From Actinobacteria bacterium 69-20 (lineage in GTDB: Bacteria; Actinomycetota; Actinomycetes; Mycobacteriales; Nakamurellaceae), in assembly GCA_001897425.1 (NCBI GenBank), contig MKSW01000012.1:1-64000 (forward strand): a DNA stretch of 64,000 bases, in the 5' to 3' direction. Every line of letters starts with the position of its first letter. The stretch's first letter is position 1. A program made the translations under genes and the position numbers. Positions 8,743-17,101 of the stretch are shown in pieces. The notes beneath the pieces were generated by a model that was not told where the DNA came from, made no database searches, and was given only the letters and a program-made list of their open reading frames with translations.

Positions 8743-9779
8743 CAGTACTGGCCGTCTCGCCGCTCGAACTTGGTGGGCTTGTCCCACACGCGCCCGCCGT
8801 CCCAGAGCCAGTCCGTGACGAGCTGGATCATCTCCCCGAGCGTGCGATCCGGATAGCCGAACAGCTCATGGCAGAGCATCGCGTTGCTCAGCAGGCTGGT
8901 CGGCAGCTCCGTGCCGCGGAACACGGGTTGGATCCCCAGTCGCGCACCGATGTCCTTGGCCACGGCGCGCACCGAGGCTGTCTCCGGCCCGGTCAGATTG
9001 AGGATGAACGGCGGCACGTCCGCCTTGCTCAGGGCGCGCAGGATCACCTCGTTCGCGTAGCGCTGCCACACGACGTTGACGGTGCCGGTCTCCAGATCCA
9101 CGGGCTCTTGGGCGATAATCTGCTTGGCCAGATCCACCAGTACGCCGTAGCGGACCTCGCACGCGTAGTTCATCCGCAGCAGCGTCACCCGGGTGCCTCG
9201 GGTGCGGCTGGCGTTGACGAACACCTGCTCTCGGCCGCGGCACGTCATCGCGTACTCGCCGACGGGCCCGGTCGGGTCGCTCTCTCGCGGGCCGCCGGTG
9301 CCGGGGTCGGTCAGCGGATAGACGTTGCCGGTGGACATGGCGCAGATCGCTGCGCTCGCGTAACGCTGTGCCACGTGAGCGGGGATGACGGTGTTCGTCA
9401 TCCACGCGTCATCGGTGTGCTCGGCCGTCCCGAACCGCGCCCCGACCAGAGACACCACCCGGTCGGCATCGGGAAGCCGCGACAGCGCCGCGGGATCCGA
9501 CAGGTCGGCGGCCCGGGTGTGGATGCCGTGGGAGTCGAGCCACTGTCGGCGCCGCTCGTCGGTCCAGCGGGACACGGCGGTCACCGGGATATCGGACCGC
9601 CCGGCTGCGTCCAGAGCGCGTCGGGCCATGGTCGCCACCGCGGAACCCATCTTGCCGCCCGCACCGAGCACGACCAGTCCGCGGCCGGGGGTCGTCACCT
9701 CCCACCCGGCGACCTCTTCCAAGAGCTTCGGTCCCGGTCTGCTCAGTTCGTCTTCCAGCTCTTCTTCGGTGTCGAACAC
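8742..9779 (-). CDS. NAD-dependent epimerase/dehydrogenase-like protein, copy 2
   Basis: A 345-residue paralogue of the protein at 2764-3789, colinear from end to end. It shows GLVVLGAGGKMGSAV (glycine loop), SRWTDERR, CAMSTGNVYPL and EYAMTCRGREQVF, then near-identical C-terminal blocks ending in KPTKFERRDG. Two diverged copies in one operon suggest either two successive oxidations/epimerisations or a heteromer. GTG start. It is separated from the amidohydrolase gene upstream by 2 nt and overlaps the SIS gene downstream. Confidence 0.82.
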   Translation of the reverse strand: MFDTEEELEDELSRPGPKLLEEVAGWEVTTPGRGLVVLGAGGKMGSAVATMARRALDAAGRSDIPVTAVSRWTDERRRQWLDSHGIHTRAADLSDPAALSRLPDADRVVSLVGARFGTAEHTDDAWMTNTVIPAHVAQRYASAAICAMSTGNVYPLTDPGTGGPRESDPTGPVGEYAMTCRGREQVFVNASRTRGTRVTLLRMNYACEVRYGVLVDLAKQIIAQEPVDLETGTVNVVWQRYANEVILRALSKADVPPFILNLTGPETASVRAVAKDIGARLGIQPVFRGTELPTSLLSNAMLCHELFGYPDRTLGEMIQLVTDWLWDGGRVWDKPTKFERRDGQY

Positions 9780-9781
9780 GA

Positions 9782-10585
9782 TTACTGCTCCTTGACTGCC
9801 GAGGGATTCCGGTGGTCGCGGCCGTTCTCGCCCGCGCGGGGATCGAGGCCGAAGAGTTCCGCCGCGTTGCGCCAGAAGATTAGCTCCCGACTTTCCGCGC
9901 TCAGATCGGCCGACTGGTACAGGCCGATGGCGACCGCCGGGTCGATCAATGTGGCGTCGGTGCCCAGCAACAGCCGGCGATGGTCGACCTGCTCGGTGAT
10001 CCGGAGCACGCGAGCCAGATCGGTGATGGAGCAGGAGAGCTCGAGGTAGAGCCGGTCGGTGAGCCCGGCGGCTTCGATGGCGCCGTCCCAGCTGGTGGCG
10101 CCGGCGTGCGCGGCGATCGCCGTGACGTGGGGCCGGTCCGCGACGAGCGCGGCCAGGTCGAGCACATCCGGCCCCCAGGTATGCACCAGCACCACGGCGT
10201 GCAGGGCCTCGAGCATGTCGAAGGTGTCACGCATCTGCGGTGACGCGATGCTGCGACCGGGGTACGTGGTGTGGATCTTGACGCCCACCCACCGATCGGA
10301 CGCCAAGAAGCGCTCGGCGTCGGCCCGCCCCACCTCCGGGGTGTTGGGGTTGACCACCACATACCCGCGCAGCCGGGGATGTTCGGCGAATACCGCGTCC
10401 AGGCGGGCGTTTCCGCCCGGCGCGTCATAGACCACGGCCTCGCTGGCCGAGACGATCTGCAGGTCGATGCCGTAGTAGTCGAGCAGCCGCTCGTTCTCCT
10501 CGACGCTGCCGATGTCCATGGCGAAGAACCAGGGCCCCCAATGACCGTGGACGTCGATGATCGGCCCGTCGTAGTCCGGGCTCAT
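9782..10585 (-). CDS. Amidohydrolase (TIM-barrel, amidohydrolase_2 type)
   Basis: A 267-residue metal-dependent hydrolase. IIDVHGHWGP supplies the HxH pair, VLVHTWGPD and AIAAHAG supply the later His ligands, and LLLGTDATLIDP the Asp, so the metal site is complete. Such enzymes act as lactonases, decarboxylases or deaminases; a lactonase step after sugar oxidation would suit the operon. The frame is open 9 codons further upstream, but the ATG at 10585 overlaps the upstream stop by 4 nt and begins just before the first strand. Its upstream neighbour is a degenerate relative. Confidence 0.8.
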   Translation of the reverse strand: MSPDYDGPIIDVHGHWGPWFFAMDIGSVEENERLLDYYGIDLQIVSASEAVVYDAPGGNARLDAVFAEHPRLRGYVVVNPNTPEVGRADAERFLASDRWVGVKIHTTYPGRSIASPQMRDTFDMLEALHAVVLVHTWGPDVLDLAALVADRPHVTAIAAHAGATSWDGAIEAAGLTDRLYLELSCSITDLARVLRITEQVDHRRLLLGTDATLIDPAVAIGLYQSADLSAESRELIFWRNAAELFGLDPRAGENGRDHRNPSAVKEQ

Positions 10586-11319
10586 GGTGTCACCGTCGTA
10601 TCGGTCAGCCATCCGCCGCCGATCGTCGCCCGATCCTCGGCGGAGATCCGTGCGTGACGCAGGCGCAGGGTGCTGGGCGCGATGGCATGCAGCGGCGCCC
10701 TGCTGCCGAATGCGGCGTGCTGGGCGCCCACTTCGCCGACCAGTCGCTCGATGGAGTCCGGGGCGTTGAGCAATCGGGTGGAGGAAACGAATCCCGGCTC
10801 CTCGCGGGCCAGCAGGATGAAGTCGGCGAGGTGGTAGGCGTGCACATCGAGGAACACGACCCGCAACCCCTGGCCGGCGAAGGCCGGCCAGATCTCGCGG
10901 ACGTCGCCGTCGGTCAGGATCGTGATTCCGGCCGCCGCGGCCAGGGTGATCGTGTGACGGTAGGCGGGGGAGGCGATGGGTACTCCCTGCAGGGCGCCGA
11001 ACAGCCGAAGCGTCCGGACGCCGGCGTTCGACGCGGTGGCCAGCAGCTCCTCCGCCCGCAGTGCATTGCGCAGGTTGACCGTCACCACGGGCGACCAGGC
11101 GGGCCGGTCTGCCGCGAGGCTGAGGGTCTCGGCGAGCCCGTCGACGTCGTCGAACCAGGCGCCCCGCGCGGAGCAGACCAGCGCGCCGGTGACGTCTGCC
11201 TCGGCCAGGGTGGCCGCTGCCTTCTCCGGCGATAGGTCGATATCGGCCTGTGCCGGCCAGGTTCCGACCAAGACATCACAGTCCAGTGCGATCGGGCCGG
11301 TGGGCAGGGGGCGGTACAT
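10582..11319 (-). CDS. Amidohydrolase-fold protein with degraded metal site
   Basis: A 245-residue protein that reads like a relative of the amidohydrolase encoded next to it: an IALDCDVLVG first strand, GALVCSARG, VRTLRLFG, VVFLDVHAY and AFGSRAPLHA. The position of the HxH pair is Cys flanked by Asp, and the usual GSDxP Asp is Arg (GSRAP). It therefore probably lacks the metal and may be a non-catalytic partner or use another chemistry. It is coupled by an ATGA overlap to the intact amidohydrolase and lies 7 nt after the aminotransferase gene. Confidence 0.65.
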   Translation of the reverse strand: MYRPLPTGPIALDCDVLVGTWPAQADIDLSPEKAAATLAEADVTGALVCSARGAWFDDVDGLAETLSLAADRPAWSPVVTVNLRNALRAEELLATASNAGVRTLRLFGALQGVPIASPAYRHTITLAAAAGITILTDGDVREIWPAFAGQGLRVVFLDVHAYHLADFILLAREEPGFVSSTRLLNAPDSIERLVGEVGAQHAAFGSRAPLHAIAPSTLRLRHARISAEDRATIGGGWLTDTTVTP

Positions 11320-11326
11320 CGACGTG

Positions 11327-12580
11327 TCAGCTCGTCGCGCGACGGTGCGCGTCGATGACGGCGTTCACGACCCGATCCACGTGTTCACCGCGATAGTTCT
11401 CGTTCCAGGCGATGACGACCAGCGAGTCCGCGACGAGCGAGTCCGCCACCGGGCATTCGCCGCTCCGATAGCGGGTCGGCCGGTCGTCGGCGACGGTGAA
11501 GGGGAAGTGGCTGGTGCCGAAGACCTGTCGCCCCGTCATGGCCGGGGTCTGGTTGAGCGGGGTCGTCAGGTAGCCGCCCGCCGCCGGCACCCCGTGCTCG
11601 ATGAGCACGGCGGCGAACTTGCGGCAGCCCAGGTGGATCTGCTGGCGATCCAGCACGAGTGGCAGCATCCAGAAGGAGTGGCGGTCCGGGTGCTGCGGCA
11701 GACGCAACCCCGGCAGTCCCGTCAGCGCGCTGATCGCTGATCCTGCCGTCCGCCTGCGGGCGGCGATGACGCCGGCCAGTTTGGGGAGCTGGGCCCGGGT
11801 CACTGCGGCCTGCAACTCCGTCATCCGGTAGTTGAGCCCGGGGAACAGGTGGGTGCGCTCGCCGGTATCGCGGGGCCAGCCCTTGTCGGCGAAGAGTCGC
11901 ATACGCCGGGCGTAGGCGGGATCGTTCGTCACGGTGAGGCCGCCGTCGCCGGCGCTGATGTGCTTGGACTGCTGCAGGCTGAAACAGCCGATGTCGCCGT
12001 GTGTCCCGACTGGGCCCCCGATCGCGTCGGGGCGTGCGAGGTAGGCCTGCGCGCAGTCCTCGATCACCACGATGCCGCGTTCGTGCGCCAGGGCGACGAT
12101 CTCGTCGATCCGCGCCGAGCCGCCGAACAGGTGCACCACGATGACGGCGCGAGTGCGCGGGGTGACGACTGCCAGGAACGACTCGGGCGTCATACATCCG
12201 GTGAGAGGGTCCACATCGGCGAAGACCGGAATCGCGCACTGTGCCAGGACTCCCGCCACGGTGCCGTAGTCGGTGATCGGGGGGACCACGATCTCGTCGC
12301 CCGGTTCGGGGTTCACGGCGGCGACCGCGAGGTGCAGTGCCGCAGTCCCGGAGGTGCTTGCCACGGTCTCGCCGACGCCGAGGTAGTCCGCGAACTCCCG
12401 TTCGAGCGCACCAGCCTCCGTGCCCACCGTGCGACAGAGCCGCCCGGACTCGAGCACCCTGGTCACCGCGGCGAGTTCCTCCGCACCGAAGGTGCGCCCG
12501 GAGGCGTCGCCGGTGGTGGGGAATGCCAGCGGTGGGGAGGCCGTTGATGGCCGGCCCGCGTGGGCGTCGACGGTCGTCAT
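11327..12580 (-). CDS. DegT/DnrJ/EryC1/StrS family aminotransferase
   Basis: A 417-residue PLP enzyme of the sugar/cyclitol aminotransferase family. ASTSGTAALHLA (phosphate-binding loop), VIEDCAQAYLA (Asp to the PLP pyridine) and FSLQQSKHISAGDGG (Lys that forms the aldimine) are all present. In antibiotic pathways this family aminates keto sugars or keto-cyclitols; in a catabolic operon it could run in the deaminating direction. It is the first gene of the 11-gene minus-strand operon, and its promoter region carries a DasR-like operator 65 nt upstream of the ATG at 12580. Confidence 0.85.
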   Translation of the reverse strand: MTTVDAHAGRPSTASPPLAFPTTGDASGRTFGAEELAAVTRVLESGRLCRTVGTEAGALEREFADYLGVGETVASTSGTAALHLAVAAVNPEPGDEIVVPPITDYGTVAGVLAQCAIPVFADVDPLTGCMTPESFLAVVTPRTRAVIVVHLFGGSARIDEIVALAHERGIVVIEDCAQAYLARPDAIGGPVGTHGDIGCFSLQQSKHISAGDGGLTVTNDPAYARRMRLFADKGWPRDTGERTHLFPGLNYRMTELQAAVTRAQLPKLAGVIAARRRTAGSAISALTGLPGLRLPQHPDRHSFWMLPLVLDRQQIHLGCRKFAAVLIEHGVPAAGGYLTTPLNQTPAMTGRQVFGTSHFPFTVADDRPTRYRSGECPVADSLVADSLVVIAWNENYRGEHVDRVVNAVIDAHRRATS

Positions 12581-12644
12581 GATGTCGTCCAATCGGCCTG
12601 GAGGGTGGAAGGCCGGCAAGTCACCGATCACCGGTGAGAAGGGA

Positions 12645-12660
12645 ACCGGACTAGCCCAGT
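12645..12660. promoter_or_regulatory. DasR-like operator upstream of the aminotransferase operon
   Basis: The 16-mer ACCGGACTAGCCCAGT is centred on CTAG and matches the DasR responsive element ACTGGTCTAGACCACT at 12 of 16 positions. It lies 65 nt upstream of the first gene of the minus-strand operon, close to a CATAAA-like -10 on that strand. The HutC-family gene next door is the natural candidate to bind it. Confidence 0.65.
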
Positions 12661-12753
12661 TTATGCGGTCGGTGGTGCGGTAGGCAAGTCGGTACCGCGA
12701 CGACATTGGCCACCGATGAGGCCCTCGGGGCTGCCAGGGCGAGCCCGCGGAGG

Positions 12754-13554
12754 TCAGTCGCCGTACGGCGCGGTCAGGTGGATGGGGCTGCTGGACGACC
12801 GTTGGCTGACCTCCAGATCGAAGCGATCTCCGCGGTAGATGGACTTGCTGTAGTCGATGACTTGCCCGGAGCTGTCCCGAGTCGTGGCGGTGATCAGCAG
12901 GCACGGCACTGTGGTGTCGATCCCCAGCAGCTCCGTCTCCTCGGCGGTGGGCCGGACCGCGGCCACTCGTGCTTGGGCGCTGGTCGGCCGTATGCCGTAG
13001 CGGGTCTCGATGATCCGATCCAGCGGCTCCTGCTCGAAGTCGACCGACTCCAGACCGGGGAATCGTTCCAGCGAGATCGTGGTGCGCTCGATGCCGGTGG
13101 GCAGACCGTCGGCGGTGCGAATCAGTGCCAGCCTGAGTGCTCGCCCTCCGGTGGGCACCTCGAGGCGCTGCGCCACCTCTGAGGTGACACGAAAGATGTT
13201 GTGCTCCTGAATGATTGACCCGGCTTTCTGTCCCCGGCGGTTGAGTTCGAAACCGAAGGGGCGGCCGATCCCGAAGGACGGAGCGGGCGGGTCCGCGACC
13301 ACGATGCCCACCCCGGGCAGGATTCGGACGATGCCGTCGGCGGCCAGCTTGCGAATCTCTCCGCGCACCGTCATCCGCGCCACGCCGTAACGCTCGGCGA
13401 GTCCCCGCTCGGAGGGCAGCGGGGCGCCGGCCTCGAGTCCGCTGATGAGATCCAGCAGGATCTTCCGGAGCTGGTCACCCTTGGGCAGATCGTCATCGAG
13501 GGCGCGCGGCAGTTGAAGCTCGTCGGTATCGATCAGGTTGCCACGCCGTGCCAT
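12754..13554 (-). CDS. GntR-family (HutC subfamily) transcriptional regulator
   Basis: A 266-residue regulator with an N-terminal winged helix (about residues 20-85: APLPSERGLAERYGVARMTV, then RKLAADGIVRILPGVGIVV) and a C-terminal UTRA effector domain (about residues 100-255), the HutC/DasR layout. The start ATG at 13554 follows AGGAGA at good spacing. UTRA domains bind phosphorylated sugars or similar ligands. Four sequences like the DasR operator lie in promoter regions of this cluster, so it is probably the local repressor, released by a pathway intermediate. Divergent from the ABC transporter genes. Confidence 0.88.
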   Translation of the reverse strand: MARRGNLIDTDELQLPRALDDDLPKGDQLRKILLDLISGLEAGAPLPSERGLAERYGVARMTVRGEIRKLAADGIVRILPGVGIVVADPPAPSFGIGRPFGFELNRRGQKAGSIIQEHNIFRVTSEVAQRLEVPTGGRALRLALIRTADGLPTGIERTTISLERFPGLESVDFEQEPLDRIIETRYGIRPTSAQARVAAVRPTAEETELLGIDTTVPCLLITATTRDSSGQVIDYSKSIYRGDRFDLEVSQRSSSSPIHLTAPYGD

Positions 13555-13663
13555 TGCTTCTCCTGCACTCTGTTCTGGGTACTTCAGTCCGGTCGCATCC
13601 ACATGATCGATGCGAGTGCGCGCTGCTGTGATCATGACGGTGACTGATTTGTGTGTCGAGGGC

Positions 13664-13696
13664 TTGACAACGCTCGATTCCCCAGTCCACCATATT
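13664..13696 (+). promoter_or_regulatory. Candidate promoter of the sugar ABC transporter genes
   Basis: TTGACA at 13664-13669 is a perfect -35 hexamer. The -10 is weak: CACCAT at 18-nt spacing, or CATATT at 21 nt. The DasR-like operator starts 6 nt further on, where a bound repressor would block initiation or early elongation. Position-based inference. Confidence 0.4.
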
Positions 13697-13701
13697 TGAA
13701 G

Positions 13702-13717
13702 TCCGGACTAGACCAGT
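13702..13717. promoter_or_regulatory. DasR-like operator upstream of the ABC transporter genes
   Basis: TCCGGACTAGACCAGT is centred on CTAG and shares the ACTAGxCCAGT core with the site at 12645. It lies between the candidate promoter and the lipoprotein gene, about 80 nt before its ATG, in the divergent region shared with the HutC regulator gene. Confidence 0.7.
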
Positions 13718-13794
13718 TAAGGGAAGGTGGCGAGCAGAGCCCCTTATGGTACGCCCGGACTCACAGGTCCTTCACTGCAAGCGAAAGGCTCAGC

Positions 13795-15222
13795 ATGTCC
13801 GAATCGAATGGCACTGACCGCATACCGGAGCCGAGGTACCTGAGCCGGCGCCGGCTGCTGGTGGGCCTGGGTGCGTCCGCCGTCACCTTCGGGCTGGCTG
13901 CGTGCGCGCCTGGCACGACCGGCAACAACACCTCATCGAGCAACCCGTCCGGCAGCACCACGCCGTCGGGCAGTAACTCGTCGGCCCCGAGCACCGGCAG
14001 CACCGGATCTTCCAGCGACACCGGAACCTCGACCGCTGCGCCGGAGCCGCTCAGCGGCAAGGTCGCTTTTTGGACGATCAATCTGAAGGCGGGGTTCGAG
14101 GACTACATCAATGGCATGATCAAGGCCTTCCAGACACAGCACCCCGGCGTCTCCATCGAGTGGACCGACGTGCCCGGCGATCAGATCGACGCGAAGTTCC
14201 TCGCCGCAATTGCCAGCAGCGACGTTCCGGATGCGGTCAACATGTGGAACGACAGCATCTCCGGGGTGAGTGTCAAGCTGACAGATCTCTCCACCGTGCT
14301 GTCTGCCGACGAACTGTCCGATTACCAGCCCGGCCTGCTCAATCCGTTCAAGATCGATGGTCGGCAGGTCGCCATCCCGTGGTATCACGGCGGCATGCCG
14401 GTCATGATCTACCAGAAGTCCGTGCTGAAGAAGGTGAGCAGTTTCAATCCGGAGCAGCCCCCGCAAACCTACGACGAGGCCCTGAATCTCGCGCAGAGCA
14501 TCTACGACGCCACAAAGGTGTACGGGACCGCGTTGATCCCGCGCGACGACATCATGTCCTACTACGGCGTCAAGATGATCAGCGACGACAAGACGAAGGC
14601 GGCGTTCGCGACGCCCGAGGGTGCCGCGGTCTTCGAGCACTTCAAGAAGGCCTACACCGACAAAGGCCTGGCTCCCGGATCGGTCTCGAACCAAGGCGTG
14701 CCACCGCAGTACATCGATAACGGCAAAGTGGGCTTCGCGATCAACAGCCCGGCCTGGCTAGCCAATGTCAAGAAGAACGCGCCCCAGATCTACGGCGACA
14801 TCGACATCGCGCCCGCGCCCATGAGCACGGACGGCAAGTATCTCCTCACCGAGATCCAGACCCTGGTGGTGCCCTCCGCGTCCAAGAACCCGAAGGCCGG
14901 CGCGGCTTTCATCAAATTCATCACCGACGCCCAAAATCAACTCGCGTTCTGCAAGCTAGTGCCCATCTTCCCGAGTTCGATCAAGGCGGGCGAGGATGCG
15001 TTCTTCACCGAGAAATCCGACGATTCGCTCGACACGAAGGCCAAGCTGATGATCGGCAAGAACCTGTCCAAGCTCGAGTACGTCCAGTACGGCACCACGC
15101 ATGATTCCGAACTCGGCACGGTGTTCCGGACGGGCGCCGCCGACTACTTGACCGGCTCGCAGTCCGCGACGGCGGCATTGGCGGCCATTGCCGATAAGTG
15201 GAATACCATCCTCGCTGGATGA
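13795..15222 (+). CDS. Sugar ABC transporter substrate-binding lipoprotein
   Basis: A 475-residue extracellular binding protein of carbohydrate importers (family 1, MalE/UgpB-like). The N-terminus has SRRRLLVGLG followed by a lipobox ending LAAC, suggesting a Tat-type lipoprotein signal, then a Ser/Thr/Gly-rich linker to about residue 85. KVAFWTINLKAGFEDYINGM and DVPDAVNMWND are typical of the family. The start ATG at 13795 follows GAAAGG and begins just before the signal peptide, although the frame is open upstream. It would capture the substrate of the catabolic operon outside the membrane. No ATPase gene is nearby, so a shared MsiK-like ATPase is likely. Confidence 0.88.
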   Translation: MSESNGTDRIPEPRYLSRRRLLVGLGASAVTFGLAACAPGTTGNNTSSSNPSGSTTPSGSNSSAPSTGSTGSSSDTGTSTAAPEPLSGKVAFWTINLKAGFEDYINGMIKAFQTQHPGVSIEWTDVPGDQIDAKFLAAIASSDVPDAVNMWNDSISGVSVKLTDLSTVLSADELSDYQPGLLNPFKIDGRQVAIPWYHGGMPVMIYQKSVLKKVSSFNPEQPPQTYDEALNLAQSIYDATKVYGTALIPRDDIMSYYGVKMISDDKTKAAFATPEGAAVFEHFKKAYTDKGLAPGSVSNQGVPPQYIDNGKVGFAINSPAWLANVKKNAPQIYGDIDIAPAPMSTDGKYLLTEIQTLVVPSASKNPKAGAAFIKFITDAQNQLAFCKLVPIFPSSIKAGEDAFFTEKSDDSLDTKAKLMIGKNLSKLEYVQYGTTHDSELGTVFRTGAADYLTGSQSATAALAAIADKWNTILAG

Positions 15223-15232
15223 CGATTCAAAC

Positions 15233-16219
15233 GTGGATGGACTTGCGACTGAATCCCGCTCTGCCGCACGCGAAGCAGCCCCGGTCATGACGGCCTCACC
15301 GGCCGTCATGACCGGGGCCGCACGTGGGTGGCGTACGCGCAGTTCCCGGAACGACGGACCCGTCGGGCGCAGCCGCATAGCGCCGTACCTCTTTCTGTTG
15401 CCGGGTATGACGCTGTTCGTGACCTTCGTCGTCTGGCCCGCGGCCTCGGCGATCCAGATCGCGTTCTACAAATACAACATCGTCGACCCCGCCGTGCCGG
15501 TCGGCTGGAGCAACTTCAGGCGGCTGTTAGCCAGCAGCGAATTCTGGCAGGTCGTCCGTAATTCGCTGATCTACATGGTCGGTCTCGTCCCGTTCGCCAC
15601 GATCTTCCCGCTCTTGCTCGCCGTTGCCGTGAACCGGCCGCTGCGGGGTATCAAGGTGTTCCGGGCCATCTACTTCATGCCGGTCATCACGTCGATGGTC
15701 GCAGTGGCCGTCGCCTGGCAATTCGTCTTCGACGATCAGGGCGTCCTGAACTGGATCTTCAGCCTCTTCGGACACCATAACCCCATCCACTTCCTGATCA
15801 ACACGGCGTGGGCACAGCCTTCGCTGATCCTCGTCGAGGGATGGAAGGGCATGGGCACCTACATGATGATCCTGCTCGCCGGGCTGCAATCCATTCCGAG
15901 CGATCTCTACGAGGCTGCGACCGTCGACGGCGCCGGTGCCTGGGCACGATTGCGGCATGTCACCTTGCCGATGATGCGACCCTTCCTGGCAGTGGCGCTC
16001 ACCCTGGAGATGTTGGGCTCCATGCAGGTGTTCACCTCCATATTCATGCTGACCCGAGGCGGCCCGAGCAACAGCACCGCGTCTCTGGGGTATTTCATCT
16101 ACAGCCAGGCATTCGAAGGCCACCGGATGGGCTACGCAAGCGCCGCCGCGCTCATGATGTGCGTGTTCCTGGTGCTGCTGTCCTTGCTGAACTTCCGTTT
16201 CGGCCAGCGGAGGGATTGA
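15233..16219 (+). CDS. Sugar ABC transporter permease (MalF/UgpA type)
   Basis: An inner-membrane permease of about 328 residues with six hydrophobic segments and the EAA loop YEAATVDGAGAWARLRHVTLPMM near residue 230, which contacts the ATPase. The start is uncertain. GTG at 15233 lies 10 nt after the binding-protein stop; ATGs at 15287 and 15308 are also in frame and both sit inside a strong inverted repeat. Starting at 15308 would leave a more usual 303 residues. The partner permease follows 3 nt after its stop. Confidence 0.83.
   Translation: MDGLATESRSAAREAAPVMTASPAVMTGAARGWRTRSSRNDGPVGRSRIAPYLFLLPGMTLFVTFVVWPAASAIQIAFYKYNIVDPAVPVGWSNFRRLLASSEFWQVVRNSLIYMVGLVPFATIFPLLLAVAVNRPLRGIKVFRAIYFMPVITSMVAVAVAWQFVFDDQGVLNWIFSLFGHHNPIHFLINTAWAQPSLILVEGWKGMGTYMMILLAGLQSIPSDLYEAATVDGAGAWARLRHVTLPMMRPFLAVALTLEMLGSMQVFTSIFMLTRGGPSNSTASLGYFIYSQAFEGHRMGYASAAALMMCVFLVLLSLLNFRFGQRRD
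15279..15317 (+). repeat. Perfect 17-bp inverted repeat at the binding-protein/permease junction
   Basis: The arms 15279-15295 and 15301-15317 are exact reverse complements with a 5-nt loop. The RNA hairpin would be very stable. It overlaps two candidate permease start codons (ATG at 15287 and 15308), one in each arm. A hairpin here could protect the upstream binding-protein mRNA and lower permease synthesis. Confidence 0.8.
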
Positions 16220-16222
16220 CCG

Positions 16223-17101
16223 ATGACACAGACTCTGCCTGCCGAACAGCACAGTGCGGCCCCAGTCGACGCCACGAGAGCCTGGCGGTTGACCAAGCGC
16301 GGGCTTCACTACCTGATGCTCATCGCCTTGGCCGCGATCTTCATCGCCCCGTTCCTCATTCTGCTCTCCGCGTCGCTCAAGCCCGCGACGCAGGACGTGT
16401 TCTCCTTCCCGCCGGACCTTATTCCGCGGCCGCCGACCATCGCGGCATACGTCCGGGCGTGGACGCAGATCGATTTCCCGTTGTATTTACGCAACTCCTT
16501 TATCCTGGTCTTCGCCACCGTTCCATTGACCGTCATTGTCTGCTCATTAACCGCCTACCCGCTGGCCTTGATGCGATTCCCCGGGCGCAGATTGGTCTTC
16601 TTCGCGCTGTTGGCCTCCATGTTCCTGCCCAACGAGGTCATGCTCATCCCGCTATACCTGATCGTGAATAGTCTGGGCATGATCAACACGTTCCAGGGCG
16701 TGATCCTTCCCGATGTGCTCACCGTGGTCGGCATTCTGATGCTCATTCAGGCGTTCACGACAGTCCCCCGGGAACTGTCCGAAGCCGCCAGAATCGACGG
16801 CTGCGGCGAATGGCGCATTTTCTGGAGTGTCCTGCTGCCGGTGGTGCGCCCGACTCTCGCCGTGGTGGCCATCTTCGGATTCATCAACGTGTGGAACGAC
16901 TTCCTGTGGCCGTTGGTGGTGCTCAATGACGGCAGCAAGTACCCGGTGGCATTGGGCGTCGCCTATCTGAAGGGCATCAGCGGCGTCGATGTGCGGCTGC
17001 TCTCCGCCGGTGCGATCATCGCCATCGCCCCGATCGTGATCTTCTTCGTCATCATGCAGCGACAGGTGATGGAGGGCGCCAAAGGCGCGGTCAAGGGGTG
17101 A
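16223..17101 (+). CDS. Sugar ABC transporter permease (MalG/UgpE type)
   Basis: A 292-residue second permease with six hydrophobic segments. SEAARIDGCGEWRIFWSVLLP (EAA loop, near residue 185) and the C-terminal VIMQRQVMEGAKGAVKG are classical for the MalG class. It starts 3 nt after the stop of the first permease and pairs with it in the membrane. Its end overlaps by 11 nt the 3' end of the convergent esterase gene, so no room is left for a conventional terminator between them. Confidence 0.88.
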   Translation: MTQTLPAEQHSAAPVDATRAWRLTKRGLHYLMLIALAAIFIAPFLILLSASLKPATQDVFSFPPDLIPRPPTIAAYVRAWTQIDFPLYLRNSFILVFATVPLTVIVCSLTAYPLALMRFPGRRLVFFALLASMFLPNEVMLIPLYLIVNSLGMINTFQGVILPDVLTVVGILMLIQAFTTVPRELSEAARIDGCGEWRIFWSVLLPVVRPTLAVVAIFGFINVWNDFLWPLVVLNDGSKYPVALGVAYLKGISGVDVRLLSAGAIIAIAPIVIFFVIMQRQVMEGAKGAVKG

